A stretch of 64,000 nucleotides of DNA, from contig NSJJ01000002.1 of assembly GCA_002632355.1 (NCBI GenBank), forward strand, positions 209,097 through 273,096. The letters run 5' to 3'. The position numbers and the translations under genes are program-made. Below are positions 56,297 through 64,000 of this stretch, piece after piece. The stretch comes from Sulfuricella denitrificans (GTDB lineage: Bacteria > Pseudomonadota > Gammaproteobacteria > Burkholderiales > Sulfuricellaceae). How positions within the stretch are numbered: position 1 is the first letter of the stretch; every line of letters begins with the position of its first letter. Under the pieces are notes generated by a model that saw nothing but the letters and a program-made list of their open reading frames with translations, searched no databases and was not told where the DNA came from.

Positions 56297-56617
56297 ATGA
56301 ACAGGCCATCAGAAATTCTTTGCGAGGAAGAAGTGCGAACAGTGCTGCGCAGCGTGATCGACCCGGAAATCGGGATGAACATCGTCGACCTTGGCCTGGT
56401 TTATGGTGTGGAAGTTTCGGAAAACAAACTGCACATCGACCTTACCATGACCACACCGGCCTGCCCGATGGGCGAGATGATTCTCGATGACGTTCATGAA
56501 GTGCTGTCATCGCTGGAACCTTCCGACATTGAAATCGAGATCAGTCTGGTCTGGGAACCCCGGTGGAGCCCGGAAAGAATGAGCGACTACGCACGCAAAC
56601 ATTTAGGCTGGAAATAA
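56297..56617 (+). CDS. MIP18/PaaD-family Fe-S cluster protein (DUF59)
   Basis: 106-aa protein implicated in Fe-S cluster assembly or repair. Signature VIDPEIGMNIVDLGLVYGVEV and TTPACPMGEMI (conserved Cys). GGAG at 56287 sits 7 nt before the ATG at 56297; the earlier ATGs (56264, 56285) fall on or in the NsrR site. Fits a scheme in which NO relieves NsrR repression of Fe-S repair. Confidence 0.87.
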   Translation: MNRPSEILCEEEVRTVLRSVIDPEIGMNIVDLGLVYGVEVSENKLHIDLTMTTPACPMGEMILDDVHEVLSSLEPSDIEIEISLVWEPRWSPERMSDYARKHLGWK

Positions 56618-56645
56618 ACCCACATCAAACCACAGGAGATTCATC

Positions 56646-56900
56646 ATGACGACCGCAAATACCAAAACCACGATTGACGTCCGCACCATAGCACCACGCG
56701 ACCGCCATCCGCTGATTTTCGGCACCTTCGCAAATCTCGTACCGGACGAAGCATTGCTTCTGGTCAACGACCATGACCCGAAACCACTTTACTACCAGTT
56801 TCAGGCCGAACATGACGGCGAATTCAGCTGGGAATACCTGGAAAACGGGCCGGATGTATGGCGCGTCCGGATCGGCCGCGTTGCAGCTTGCTGCGCCTGA
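56646..56900 (+). CDS. DUF2249 protein (third copy)
   Basis: 84-aa DUF2249 protein (FGTFANLVPDEALLLVNDHDP). AGGAG precedes the ATG. It lies 28 nt after the MIP18-type gene and overlaps the next gene. Cys-rich C-terminus (RVAACCA). Confidence 0.87.
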   Translation: MTTANTKTTIDVRTIAPRDRHPLIFGTFANLVPDEALLLVNDHDPKPLYYQFQAEHDGEFSWEYLENGPDVWRVRIGRVAACCA

Positions 56901-57996
56901 GCCAGGCCTGACTGTGCAAGCAGAAAACCTTGGCGTTCCATTCCGGCTGCCACTTCTGATCCTGGGATTTCTTTCTCTTGCATTGGGCGTGCTGGCTGGA
57001 CTCGCACGCCTGGGCTGGGGGGTGCCACCTGCTGCAGCGCAACTGGTCTTGCTGCATGGTCCGTTGATGGTGTCAGGCTTTCTCGGCACCGTCATCGGGC
57101 TGGAACGGGCTGTCGCAATAGGGCAACGCTGGGCCTATGCCGGGCCACTGCTATCCGGAGTGGGCGCCATTGTCATCATTTCCGGCATCTCACCAGCAGC
57201 CGGAGCGGCTTTCATAACCCTCGGCAGCGCAGTATTGCTTACTGGAACTGCCCGGATCATGCTGCGCCAGCGTGAACTGTTCATGGCCACCATGACGCTC
57301 GGTGCAGCCAGCTGGCTGGCGGGCAACCTGCTATGGATGGCCGGCACGCCTGTTTCGGGCGTGGTAACCCTGTGGATGAACTTCCTGATACTGACCATTG
57401 CTGGCGAAAGGTTGGAACTATCCCGATTTCTGCCTCCATCTCCAGCAGCAAAACGCGTTTTTGCCGCCATACTTACCGCACTGATCGCAGGCGCTTTGCT
57501 TTGGGATTCCAGCGCAGGCATTACGCTGTATGGCACCGCATTGCTCAGTCTGGCATTATGGCTGCTGCGTCAGGATATCGCGAGGCGCACAGTAAGGGAA
57601 CGCGGACTCACCCGTTTCATCGCCATCTGCCTGCTTTCCGGCTATGCCTGGCTCGCTGTCAGCGGCTTAATCCTGCTCTTTACGAACAACCTGAATGGCG
57701 CAGCCTACGACGCCGTGCTGCACGCCATCCTGCTTGGCTTCGTGTTTTCCATGATATTCGGCCACGCACCGGTCATATTTCCAGCCGTGATTCGGGTCAG
57801 AATGCCATATCATTGGACGTTCTATCTGCCGCTACTTGCACTGCATCTATCTCTTATGGTGCGGCTTGGTGCAGATGGGCTGGCGCTATCCGATCTGCGT
57901 AATCTCGGTGGACTGCTGAATGCTTTGGCATTGGCGCTGTTTATTCTGAGCACGGCCAGCAGTGTCATCCGCGGATTCAGGAACAGGCGAAATTGA
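56854..57996 (+). CDS. NnrS-like membrane protein (fourth)
   Basis: About 380-aa polytopic protein, with LHGPLMVSGFLGTVIGLERAVA and a C-terminal LHAILLGFVFSMIFGHAPVI resembling the NnrS histidine motif. The start is uncertain (ATG 56854 overlaps DUF2249 by 47 nt; TTG 56881 or GTG 56914 are possible). Function unknown; operon position implies NO response. Confidence 0.78.
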   Translation: MYGASGSAALQLAAPEPGLTVQAENLGVPFRLPLLILGFLSLALGVLAGLARLGWGVPPAAAQLVLLHGPLMVSGFLGTVIGLERAVAIGQRWAYAGPLLSGVGAIVIISGISPAAGAAFITLGSAVLLTGTARIMLRQRELFMATMTLGAASWLAGNLLWMAGTPVSGVVTLWMNFLILTIAGERLELSRFLPPSPAAKRVFAAILTALIAGALLWDSSAGITLYGTALLSLALWLLRQDIARRTVRERGLTRFIAICLLSGYAWLAVSGLILLFTNNLNGAAYDAVLHAILLGFVFSMIFGHAPVIFPAVIRVRMPYHWTFYLPLLALHLSLMVRLGADGLALSDLRNLGGLLNALALALFILSTASSVIRGFRNRRN

Positions 57997-58019
57997 ATTT
58001 ATCTTTCAAGGAGAAAAAC

Positions 58020-58514
58020 TTGTTTGCCCCATGGAAAAAAATTGTAGTAAACCTGGTCACCGCCGTAATGCTGAGTACAGGCGCGGAAATCGTCATGGCC
58101 CACGACCATGAGCATTCACACGAAACACCCGGCCCGGACCGGCTTACGCTCAACAATGGCCACAAATGGGCTACCGATGACAACTTGCGTCTGGGCATGA
58201 GCCGCATTCGCGACGCGCTGGCAGTGGAACTCCCGGCGATCCGGGACAGGAAATTCACGGATGAACAGTACCGTTCACTGGCACAGAAAACAAATGACCA
58301 GATTGCCTTCATGGCCCAGAACTGCAAGCTTGATCGGGATGCAGACGCCATGCTCCATCTCGTGCTGGCTGAGATCATAGATGGTGCCGACGTCATGGCG
58401 AAACAGGGCGGCCGCAAAAAACACCCAGGAGCGGAAAAGGTCATCCATGCGCTGGACAACTATGGCGCCTATTTTGATCACCCCGGCTGGCATGGCGTGA
58501 AACTGCCTCATTAA
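58020..58514 (+). CDS. Exported helical protein, unrecognised
   Basis: 164 aa from TTG 58020, which has AAGGAG 6 nt upstream; a longer frame starts at 57993. Hydrophobic N-terminal segment (VVNLVTAVMLSTGAEIVMA), then His-rich HDHEHSHE and a helical domain (DDNLRLGMSRIRDAL ... TNDQIAFMAQNCKL). Perhaps a four-helix periplasmic metal or haem protein of cytochrome b562/c' type; the family is not certain. Confidence 0.6.
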   Translation: MFAPWKKIVVNLVTAVMLSTGAEIVMAHDHEHSHETPGPDRLTLNNGHKWATDDNLRLGMSRIRDALAVELPAIRDRKFTDEQYRSLAQKTNDQIAFMAQNCKLDRDADAMLHLVLAEIIDGADVMAKQGGRKKHPGAEKVIHALDNYGAYFDHPGWHGVKLPH

Positions 58515-58545
58515 ACAGATATACAGCAGGCAAAAGGGGCGACGC

Positions 58546-58728
58546 ATGAACAATAAAAATCAGGGTGACCTGATGCACCAGATCCGCCAAAGCCTGGAGC
58601 AAGCTTATGCTGAAGAAAGCCAGGAAAAACAACGCATCCGGCGGATGAACCAGGAACAGATCAAGATTGCCGGCTCAGGGGAATGGGATGACCCTTTTGG
58701 CAGACCCGCTCCCCGAAAGAAGCCGTGA
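58546..58728 (+). CDS. 60-aa hydrophilic protein, unrecognised
   Basis: Charged, helical N-terminal half (MHQIRQSLEQAYAEESQEKQ), basic C-terminus (APRKKP). No signal or membrane segment. Between 58020 and 58769 genes. Weak evidence beyond position and intact frame. Confidence 0.5.
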   Translation: MNNKNQGDLMHQIRQSLEQAYAEESQEKQRIRRMNQEQIKIAGSGEWDDPFGRPAPRKKP

Positions 58729-58768
58729 ATCAATTTCCTGGCAACTTCCTACCAAGGGGTGAGGCAGA

Positions 58769-59497
58769 ATGAAAGTGAAACGTTTTTTCAGTCATGACTG
58801 GGATGCCATAGCAGGAGTGCTTGCAGCCGTGGCAGCCATCATCCTGCACCTGCTGCACATCGCAGATGAACACATTATTCTGCCGATCGTGCTTGCATTG
58901 ATGGCGCTTCTATTCATCAATTTCATGCGTCACGAACGAAATAACGAGCGTACTGCGGACCAGGTTGGGCAAATCCAGAGAATGACAGCAAAGATCAAAT
59001 CGTCGCTGACAACCCCGGACGTTGTGCTGGTAGGCCCTCGCCAACTACGCGTGGCGAACGAGCAGTTCGCCCGGGGCATGCGCGGCGAGGCAGTATTGTT
59101 TAATGTCTGTCTGTCGATGTACCGCACACAGGTACTGTTCGATGCACTTTTGCGGCCCGCAATCGAGAATGCTCAGGTAAGCGCCATTCAATTCGTCCTC
59201 GATGAAAACCAGAAAGAATTGTGGCATGCCGAAATTCTGCCAAAAATCTCTGCCTGCATAGCCGGAAGCAAAGTACGGGAACCCCGCTGGTGCAACCTCG
59301 ACAAGAATCTATCCTTCATTCTTGCAGACACGACCCCGGAAGGGGCAGCCGAGGCGCTGCTGAGTTTTTGGGGAGAGCCCTTCATGGCCCAGTCCACGGA
59401 ACAGAGCGTTCCACGCTATATATTTCATATCCAATCACACTCCGAACTGCTACCCCACCTCGTCGAGCTGGAGAGAAACTGCCGCTTGCACAGTTAA
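58769..59497 (+). CDS. Membrane-anchored protein, unrecognised
   Basis: 242 aa. Two N-terminal hydrophobic segments (AGVLAAVAAIILHLLH, IILPIVLALMALLFI), then a charged helical link and a soluble domain (TPDVVLVGPRQLRVANEQFA onward). It has no motif I can name. May accompany the downstream mechanosensitive channels or the NO genes; function unknown. Confidence 0.65.
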   Translation: MKVKRFFSHDWDAIAGVLAAVAAIILHLLHIADEHIILPIVLALMALLFINFMRHERNNERTADQVGQIQRMTAKIKSSLTTPDVVLVGPRQLRVANEQFARGMRGEAVLFNVCLSMYRTQVLFDALLRPAIENAQVSAIQFVLDENQKELWHAEILPKISACIAGSKVREPRWCNLDKNLSFILADTTPEGAAEALLSFWGEPFMAQSTEQSVPRYIFHIQSHSELLPHLVELERNCRLHS

Positions 59498-59645
59498 GCG
59501 CCAGAATGTGGCCCATTTCATCAATACCAGTATCAGGAGCTGCCAGCACTGCGGATGACTTCGAATCACAATCCGTTTACTCTGCCCGAACCAGGCAAGA
59601 TAATCGACAAACCCCAAACTCACAGAAACACAGACAACGAAAACA

Positions 59646-60746
59646 ATGGATATTAATGCGGCACAACTTATCGGCTTTTTCAACGACGACAGCTGGTGGA
59701 TCGCTCAGGTTTTCCTTCTGGTACTGGCCACGGTCAGCGTCAGTTTTGCGGCCAATCGCATTCTCGACAAACTGCATCAAAAAGCGAAAAAAACCTCTAC
59801 AGCATGGGACAACGCCTTTCTTGCATCCGCTCACAGGCCGCTCAGCGCATTGATCTGGCTGCTTGGCATCGCATCTGCGGCCAACATTGCAGGACAACAA
59901 AGCAAGGCCACCATATTCGATCTGATCGATCCGGCGCGCAGGGTCGGTGTTGTGGTAATTGCCATCTGGTTCCTGGTACGTAGCATCAAGGAAGCGGAAG
60001 CCAATTACATCAAGGTGCACTCCTCTCAGGACGGAGCACTGGACCGCACCACGCTAACGGCCATCAGCAACCTGGGCAAGGTATCGGTTGTCATCACCGG
60101 CATTCTGGTCGGCATGCAATCCATGGGTTACAGCATTTCTGGCGTGCTGGCTTTCGGCGGTATCGGTGGCATCGCCATCGGTTTTGCCGCCAAGGACATG
60201 CTGGCCAACGTATTCGGCAGCCTGATCATTTTTCTCGATCGCCCATTCCAGATCGGAGACTGGATACGCAGTCCAGACCGTGAAATCGAAGGCACGGTGG
60301 AAAATATCGGCTGGCGCATGACGATTATCCGGACATTCGACAAACGTCCGATTTATGTGCCGAATTCCGTGTTCTCGACCATCACCATCGAGAACCCTTC
60401 ACGCATGACCAACCGACGCATTCATGAAACCATCGGCATCCGTTATGCGGACTTCAACGCCATGGAACGCATTACGAAAGAGGTCAAAGCGATGTTGCTG
60501 GCCCACCCGGAGATCGACAGCAATCTCACGCTCATGGTGAACTTCAATCGATTCGGCGCAAGTTCCCTTGATTTCTTTATCTACACATTTACCAAAACCA
60601 CAAAGTGGGAGCGTTTTCACGAGGTCAAGCAGGATGTGCTGCTGAAAATCGGCCAGATCATCGAAAACAATGCAGCCGAAATCGCCTTCCCGACATCAAC
60701 CGTGCATCTGCAGGTGGAACCTGAACAACCTCAGACGGTGAAATAG
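59646..60746 (+). CDS. MscS-family mechanosensitive channel
   Basis: 366 aa. N-terminal hydrophobic helices, then the MscS core: GVLAFGGIGGIAIGFAAKDMLANVFGS (pore helix, seen in part), FQIGDWI and GTVENIGWRMTIIRTFD. Opens on membrane tension. Between the NO-linked genes and a convergent second channel gene. Confidence 0.9.
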   Translation: MDINAAQLIGFFNDDSWWIAQVFLLVLATVSVSFAANRILDKLHQKAKKTSTAWDNAFLASAHRPLSALIWLLGIASAANIAGQQSKATIFDLIDPARRVGVVVIAIWFLVRSIKEAEANYIKVHSSQDGALDRTTLTAISNLGKVSVVITGILVGMQSMGYSISGVLAFGGIGGIAIGFAAKDMLANVFGSLIIFLDRPFQIGDWIRSPDREIEGTVENIGWRMTIIRTFDKRPIYVPNSVFSTITIENPSRMTNRRIHETIGIRYADFNAMERITKEVKAMLLAHPEIDSNLTLMVNFNRFGASSLDFFIYTFTKTTKWERFHEVKQDVLLKIGQIIENNAAEIAFPTSTVHLQVEPEQPQTVK

Positions 60747-60781
60747 GCGCTTTGAGAGGAATGAGCCATTCGGCTTATTCT

Positions 60782-61846
60782 TTATACGCCATTTTTTTGC
60801 TGGCTCGAAAGCACTTCCAGCCGGTGTCTGGTTGTACCGATTTCAGCCTCGATCCGGGCATGTTCGGCCTCAGCCGCCTCATCCTTGAGCGCCTCAAGCG
60901 CCTCAAGATGCTGCTTGAGGTCTGCAAGCTCCTTGCGTTCCCATTCCAGCTTTTCGGCTTCTTCTGCCTTGTCGAAAATCAAGGTTTCCGGCGCCTCTTC
61001 CACCGGCTCCTTTCTTTTCTTTCTTCGCTCCACAAAACCGGTTTTCGGAATGACCCTGTAGCCATCCGGCAATGGCCTCTGGTTCATAAATGAAGGAGAC
61101 ACGATTTCGACACCCTCTCCATGCAACACGTCGAGTATGCTCTTTTGCAGGTTCGAGCGCGCTGTCAGAAGCTGTTTGATCTCTGCCAGAAAACCCGCCA
61201 CCCGATACGAAACAGAGAAATCTCCCAGATTCCTGACCTGGACGAAAGGGTCTTCCAGACCGGCCTCTTCTGCCGCTCTTTTCAGCAAATCTTCAATGTG
61301 TTTGCGGGGGATATCGTAGCCAAGCGATAGCGTGGCGGAAACGATAGTGCCGGAGGTGCGCACGACCGTCAGAGGATTATTGACCAGGTACAGATTCGGC
61401 AAAGTGGTCAGTTCACGCTCTTCGGTCTGGATTTCGGTATGGAAAAGGCCCCTTTGCGTCACCCGCCCAAACTGTTCACCGACACGAACAAAATCCCCGG
61501 AGCGAAAATTGCCCACACTTCTCAGCATGAGCCCAGCCATGGCATTCGCTACAAAAGTAGTGGAGGAAAGCGCGATCACACCGGTCAAAACCAGTCCGAA
61601 CAGGCTCAACACCTGGCCGCGCATGACATCCGACATCGGGAATAGCAGAAGCACGACCAGTACGCCGACCAGACCAAACAACAACAAGGTGAACTGGCGC
61701 GGCAGGCGTAATTCAGCATTCAATTCGGGATGGCGGCCAAGCAATAGCCAGTTCGCACCCCGCAGCAGTAGCGCAAAAATCACAGCAACCGCCAAAGCAG
61801 GTAGGTATGTTGGCAAATCAGGAAATAATTCTAGCCAGGCACCCAT
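60782..61846 (-). CDS. Second mechanosensitive ion channel protein
   Basis: 354 aa from the ATG at 61846 (GGAG 6 nt upstream). Hydrophobic N-terminus, MscS-like core (LSSTTFVANAMAGLMLRSVGNFRSGDFVRVG seen in part, with FGRVTQRGLFHTEIQT), and a C-terminal coiled coil (residues 300-350) of Glu/Leu heptads. Convergent with the channel gene at 59646, with 35 bp between. Confidence 0.87.
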   Translation of the reverse strand: MGAWLELFPDLPTYLPALAVAVIFALLLRGANWLLLGRHPELNAELRLPRQFTLLLFGLVGVLVVLLLFPMSDVMRGQVLSLFGLVLTGVIALSSTTFVANAMAGLMLRSVGNFRSGDFVRVGEQFGRVTQRGLFHTEIQTEERELTTLPNLYLVNNPLTVVRTSGTIVSATLSLGYDIPRKHIEDLLKRAAEEAGLEDPFVQVRNLGDFSVSYRVAGFLAEIKQLLTARSNLQKSILDVLHGEGVEIVSPSFMNQRPLPDGYRVIPKTGFVERRKKRKEPVEEAPETLIFDKAEEAEKLEWERKELADLKQHLEALEALKDEAAEAEHARIEAEIGTTRHRLEVLSSQQKNGV

Positions 61847-62015
61847 AGACTTCTCCATCAATAAATCATTCGCACTCCACGCCATGCCCTGTGCAAATGA
61901 TATGCTTATTGTTGCATATGAAACCCATCTGGCCACCCCTTGATTCAAAGCAAGGCGCCTTACATCGGATTCGCTACACTCCCTTCACTCACCTCACACA
62001 TGGCTGCTTGAACAG

Positions 62016-63845
62016 ATGGAAGAACAGGTCGGTGCCCTGTGGCACAAACTCATTACCAGCGCGGCGGACAAGCGTTACCCGAAAGAAGCGGTGTCGCTTG
62101 AGCAAATAATCAAGACTGCCGGCATCCTGTTCCGCGCCTGGGGCGGTGATAGCGGGCTTGTCGTCAAATCCGCCACGGCGACCGAACACGGCGCCAAGCG
62201 TAGCCTGTTGCAGCGTATTGCCGGCAGCAACCTGAAAACCGAACTGACCTGGCTGGATGGGGAGACGCTGAATCTGCCCACGACGATCGATCTCTTTCCT
62301 CTGCGTAGCCTGAACCGCGACTTGTATCTCTGGCTCATTGCCCTGGCTGCCACTGAATCCGACCCTTCCCAGCCCTGGATACGGCGCAATCAGAAAGCCA
62401 CACTGGATGTTCTGGCGCGCTTTCCCGGACTGACGCCCCGCTATCACCGCCTGGTAGATGCCATACTGGCCCTGCGACCACAACCCGCACGCCTGCCACA
62501 GGGCGAACGGGAACAGGAAACAGCCATCCGCGCGGCGCTGCAGCATCCCGGCAGTGTAGAACGCATGCCCCGTGCCAAACGCCCTCCCCAGCCGGTCTAC
62601 CTGTGGCTGCACCCCACGCCCCCTGCCAGCTCAGTCGCCAATGGCAGCAATGGCAAGGAACCGGAAAACCACGAAGGCGGCGAGAGCAAGGAAAGCGGGC
62701 AGGACAAGCGCTACAAGGCCGAGCGCGTCGACATGCCGGAAGGCAAAGATGGCTTCATGATGTTTTTCCGCGCAGAGAGCATTTTCAGCTGGGCCGAATA
62801 CATCAAGATCAACCGCCCCACCGAGGACGACGACGCCCCCGACGAGCGTCCCGCCGAGGACCTGGACCGCTTGAGCGTGGCGCAGGATGGCAAGACGACC
62901 GCCTCGCGTCTGCGTTTCGATCTGGACCTGCCTTCCGAGGAAGCTGACGATCTGCCGCTCGGAGGCGGCATCCTGCTGCCGGAATGGCATTACAAAAAGC
63001 AGAAAATGCAGCCCGGACACTGCCGTCTGCAGCCCATGGTGGCGCGCGATGCCCAGTTGCTGCCGCTCCCGGCACATCTGTCCGCCACCGCACGCCGCCT
63101 GCGCAGCCAGTTCGAAGCGCTGACCCCGGCCAAGGTGTGGCTCAGGGGCCAGTTTGACGGCAGCGAACTCGATCTCGACGCCTGCATCCAGTTCAGCGCC
63201 GATCGCATCGGAGGACTGCAGGCGCGCGAACAGGGGCTGTACAAGGCCCACCAGTATCGCGACCGCGATCTTGCCTGCCTGCTGCTGGCAGACCTGTCGC
63301 TCTCCACCGATGCCTACGTCAGCGACCACGCTCGCGTCATCGACGTCATCCGCGACACCCTGTTCCTGTTTTCTGAAGCGCTTTCGGCCACTGGCGACCG
63401 CTTCGCACTGTATGGCTTTTCCTCCCTCAAGCGCGAAAACATCCGCTTTCACGTGCTCAAGGAATTCGAGCGCAATTACAACGCCGAAGTGCGCGGCCGC
63501 ATCCAGGCCATCAAACCCGGCTTCTATACCCGCATGGGCGCGGCCATTCGCCATTCCAGCCAGTTGCTCACCCGGCAGGCAGCAACGCAACGGCTGCTGC
63601 TGATCCTCACCGACGGCAAGCCTAACGACCTGGACCAGTACGAAGGCCGCTACGGCGTGGAAGACACCCGCGTCGCCATTCACGAAGCGCGCCAGATGGG
63701 GCTACGCCCCTTCTGCGTCACCATCGACGAGAAAGGTAGCAGCTATCTGCCCCACCTGTTCGGCGTCAACGGCTACGTGGTGATCCGCAAACCGGAGGAA
63801 CTGCCGCGCGAACTGCCCATGCTGTATGCGCAACTGACGCGCTAA
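62016..63845 (+). CDS. norD: NorD, VWA-domain NOR maturation protein
   Basis: 609 aa. Partner of NorQ in activation of nitric oxide reductase. C-terminal VWA domain, residues about 420-605, with the MIDAS DLSLS (ADLSLSTDAYVS) and RLLLILTDGKPNDLD. The N-terminal region (helical, about 300 residues) and acidic linker match NorD. It lies 8.2 kb from norQ. The reverse-strand frames inside it are shadows. Confidence 0.93.
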   Translation: MEEQVGALWHKLITSAADKRYPKEAVSLEQIIKTAGILFRAWGGDSGLVVKSATATEHGAKRSLLQRIAGSNLKTELTWLDGETLNLPTTIDLFPLRSLNRDLYLWLIALAATESDPSQPWIRRNQKATLDVLARFPGLTPRYHRLVDAILALRPQPARLPQGEREQETAIRAALQHPGSVERMPRAKRPPQPVYLWLHPTPPASSVANGSNGKEPENHEGGESKESGQDKRYKAERVDMPEGKDGFMMFFRAESIFSWAEYIKINRPTEDDDAPDERPAEDLDRLSVAQDGKTTASRLRFDLDLPSEEADDLPLGGGILLPEWHYKKQKMQPGHCRLQPMVARDAQLLPLPAHLSATARRLRSQFEALTPAKVWLRGQFDGSELDLDACIQFSADRIGGLQAREQGLYKAHQYRDRDLACLLLADLSLSTDAYVSDHARVIDVIRDTLFLFSEALSATGDRFALYGFSSLKRENIRFHVLKEFERNYNAEVRGRIQAIKPGFYTRMGAAIRHSSQLLTRQAATQRLLLILTDGKPNDLDQYEGRYGVEDTRVAIHEARQMGLRPFCVTIDEKGSSYLPHLFGVNGYVVIRKPEELPRELPMLYAQLTR

Positions 63846-63871
63846 GGAAAGCATTTCCTCTGATCTTTCAA

Positions 63872-64000
63872 CCCCTCCCATCCTCCCTGTCACCCGCAAG
63901 GAGTATCCCCGCCGCGAGTGGCAGCAAAGCTGCTCACTCTGGCGAGACAGGGGAGGGGAAGATCGGGGAAAAGCAAGCCCCCTGACAAGGGGGGATGGGG
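63872..64000. repeat. Intergenic C/G-rich inverted-repeat element at window end
   Basis: CCTCCCTGTC (63882-63891) opposes GACAGGGGAGG (63946-63956), with an inner hairpin around GAGTGGCAGC / GCTGCTCACTC (63916-63939). A third related arm GACAAGGGGGGATGGGG (63984-64000) runs to the window end. Resembles dispersed intergenic repeats of proteobacteria; incomplete here. Confidence 0.55.

Noticed and set aside
60760..60779. Hairpin AATGAGCC / GGCTTATT between the channel genes
   Set aside because: Weak stem with poor U-run; not called as a terminator.
62631..63683. 350-aa reverse frame opposite norD
   Set aside because: Shadow of norD; no ribosome site or family motif.

Overview
The window is a gene-dense (roughly 58% GC) stretch of a Gram-negative chromosome. 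Gene content points to a denitrifying, sulfur-oxidising betaproteobacterium of the Sulfuricella/Gallionella kind: flavocytochrome c sulfide dehydrogenase (fccAB), cytochrome-c-type nitric oxide reductase (norCB, norE, norF, norQ, norD), a Dnr/FNR-type regulator, NsrR, several NnrS-like proteins, class III ribonucleotide reductase and c-di-GMP enzymes. The species assignment is inference. No rRNA, tRNA, CRISPR array, prophage or insertion sequence was seen.

Layout. 1-1937 holds the 3' end of dnaE, then an intergenic inverted-repeat element. 2207-5903 is a ferric iron ABC operon (fbpABC, minus strand) under a Fur-box promoter; beyond it, on the plus strand, lies a promoter-to-terminator unit that looks like a small RNA gene. 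6286-15104 carries housekeeping genes (rRNA methyltransferase, copper chaperone, glnS, an L,D-transpeptidase pair, two cyclophilins, lpxH, aroG). 15261-17124 is fccBA with a perfect FNR/Dnr-type site upstream. 17294-21051 holds a zinc-sensing-type diguanylate cyclase, an Fe-ADH, a Yip1-family protein, a MarR regulator and a DsrC-like protein, with a large perfect dyad at the divergent promoter. 21119-25394 is a MacAB-like ABC exporter operon. 25484-32436 holds a CBS protein, rppH, a spermidine-synthase-like gene, proS, a lytic transglycosylase, a bacteriohemerythrin and an efflux adaptor/outer-membrane pair; 32433-33984 has two thioredoxin-fold genes and yqhA. 34188-39792 holds a PilZ-like protein, yihY, wrbA, acyP and leuA. 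40017-43673 is dnr plus anaerobic RNR (nrdG, a separate glycyl-radical ORF, nrdD) behind tandem NrdR-like boxes.

45139-63845 is the nitric oxide island. It contains four NnrS-like membrane proteins, two hemerythrins, three DUF2249 proteins, norCB, norEF, norQ, a membrane Fe-S protein, nsrR next to a near-perfect NsrR operator over a MIP18-family Fe-S gene, several unrecognised genes, two MscS channels and finally norD. Perfect or near-perfect FNR/Dnr-type sites (TTGAT-N4-ATCAA) lie before norC, before the hemerythrin/DUF2249 pair and before the reverse-strand DUF2249 gene. This suggests one regulator class tunes NO reduction, NO protection and sulfide oxidation.

Strongest candidates for new biology: the putative small RNA at about 6056-6164; the NrdD chain interrupted by an in-frame UAG that sits inside a Shine-Dalgarno; the DsrC-like protein that lacks the terminal catalytic cysteine; the 23-bp perfect dyad at 19472-19522; and the repeated NnrS/hemerythrin/DUF2249 modules.
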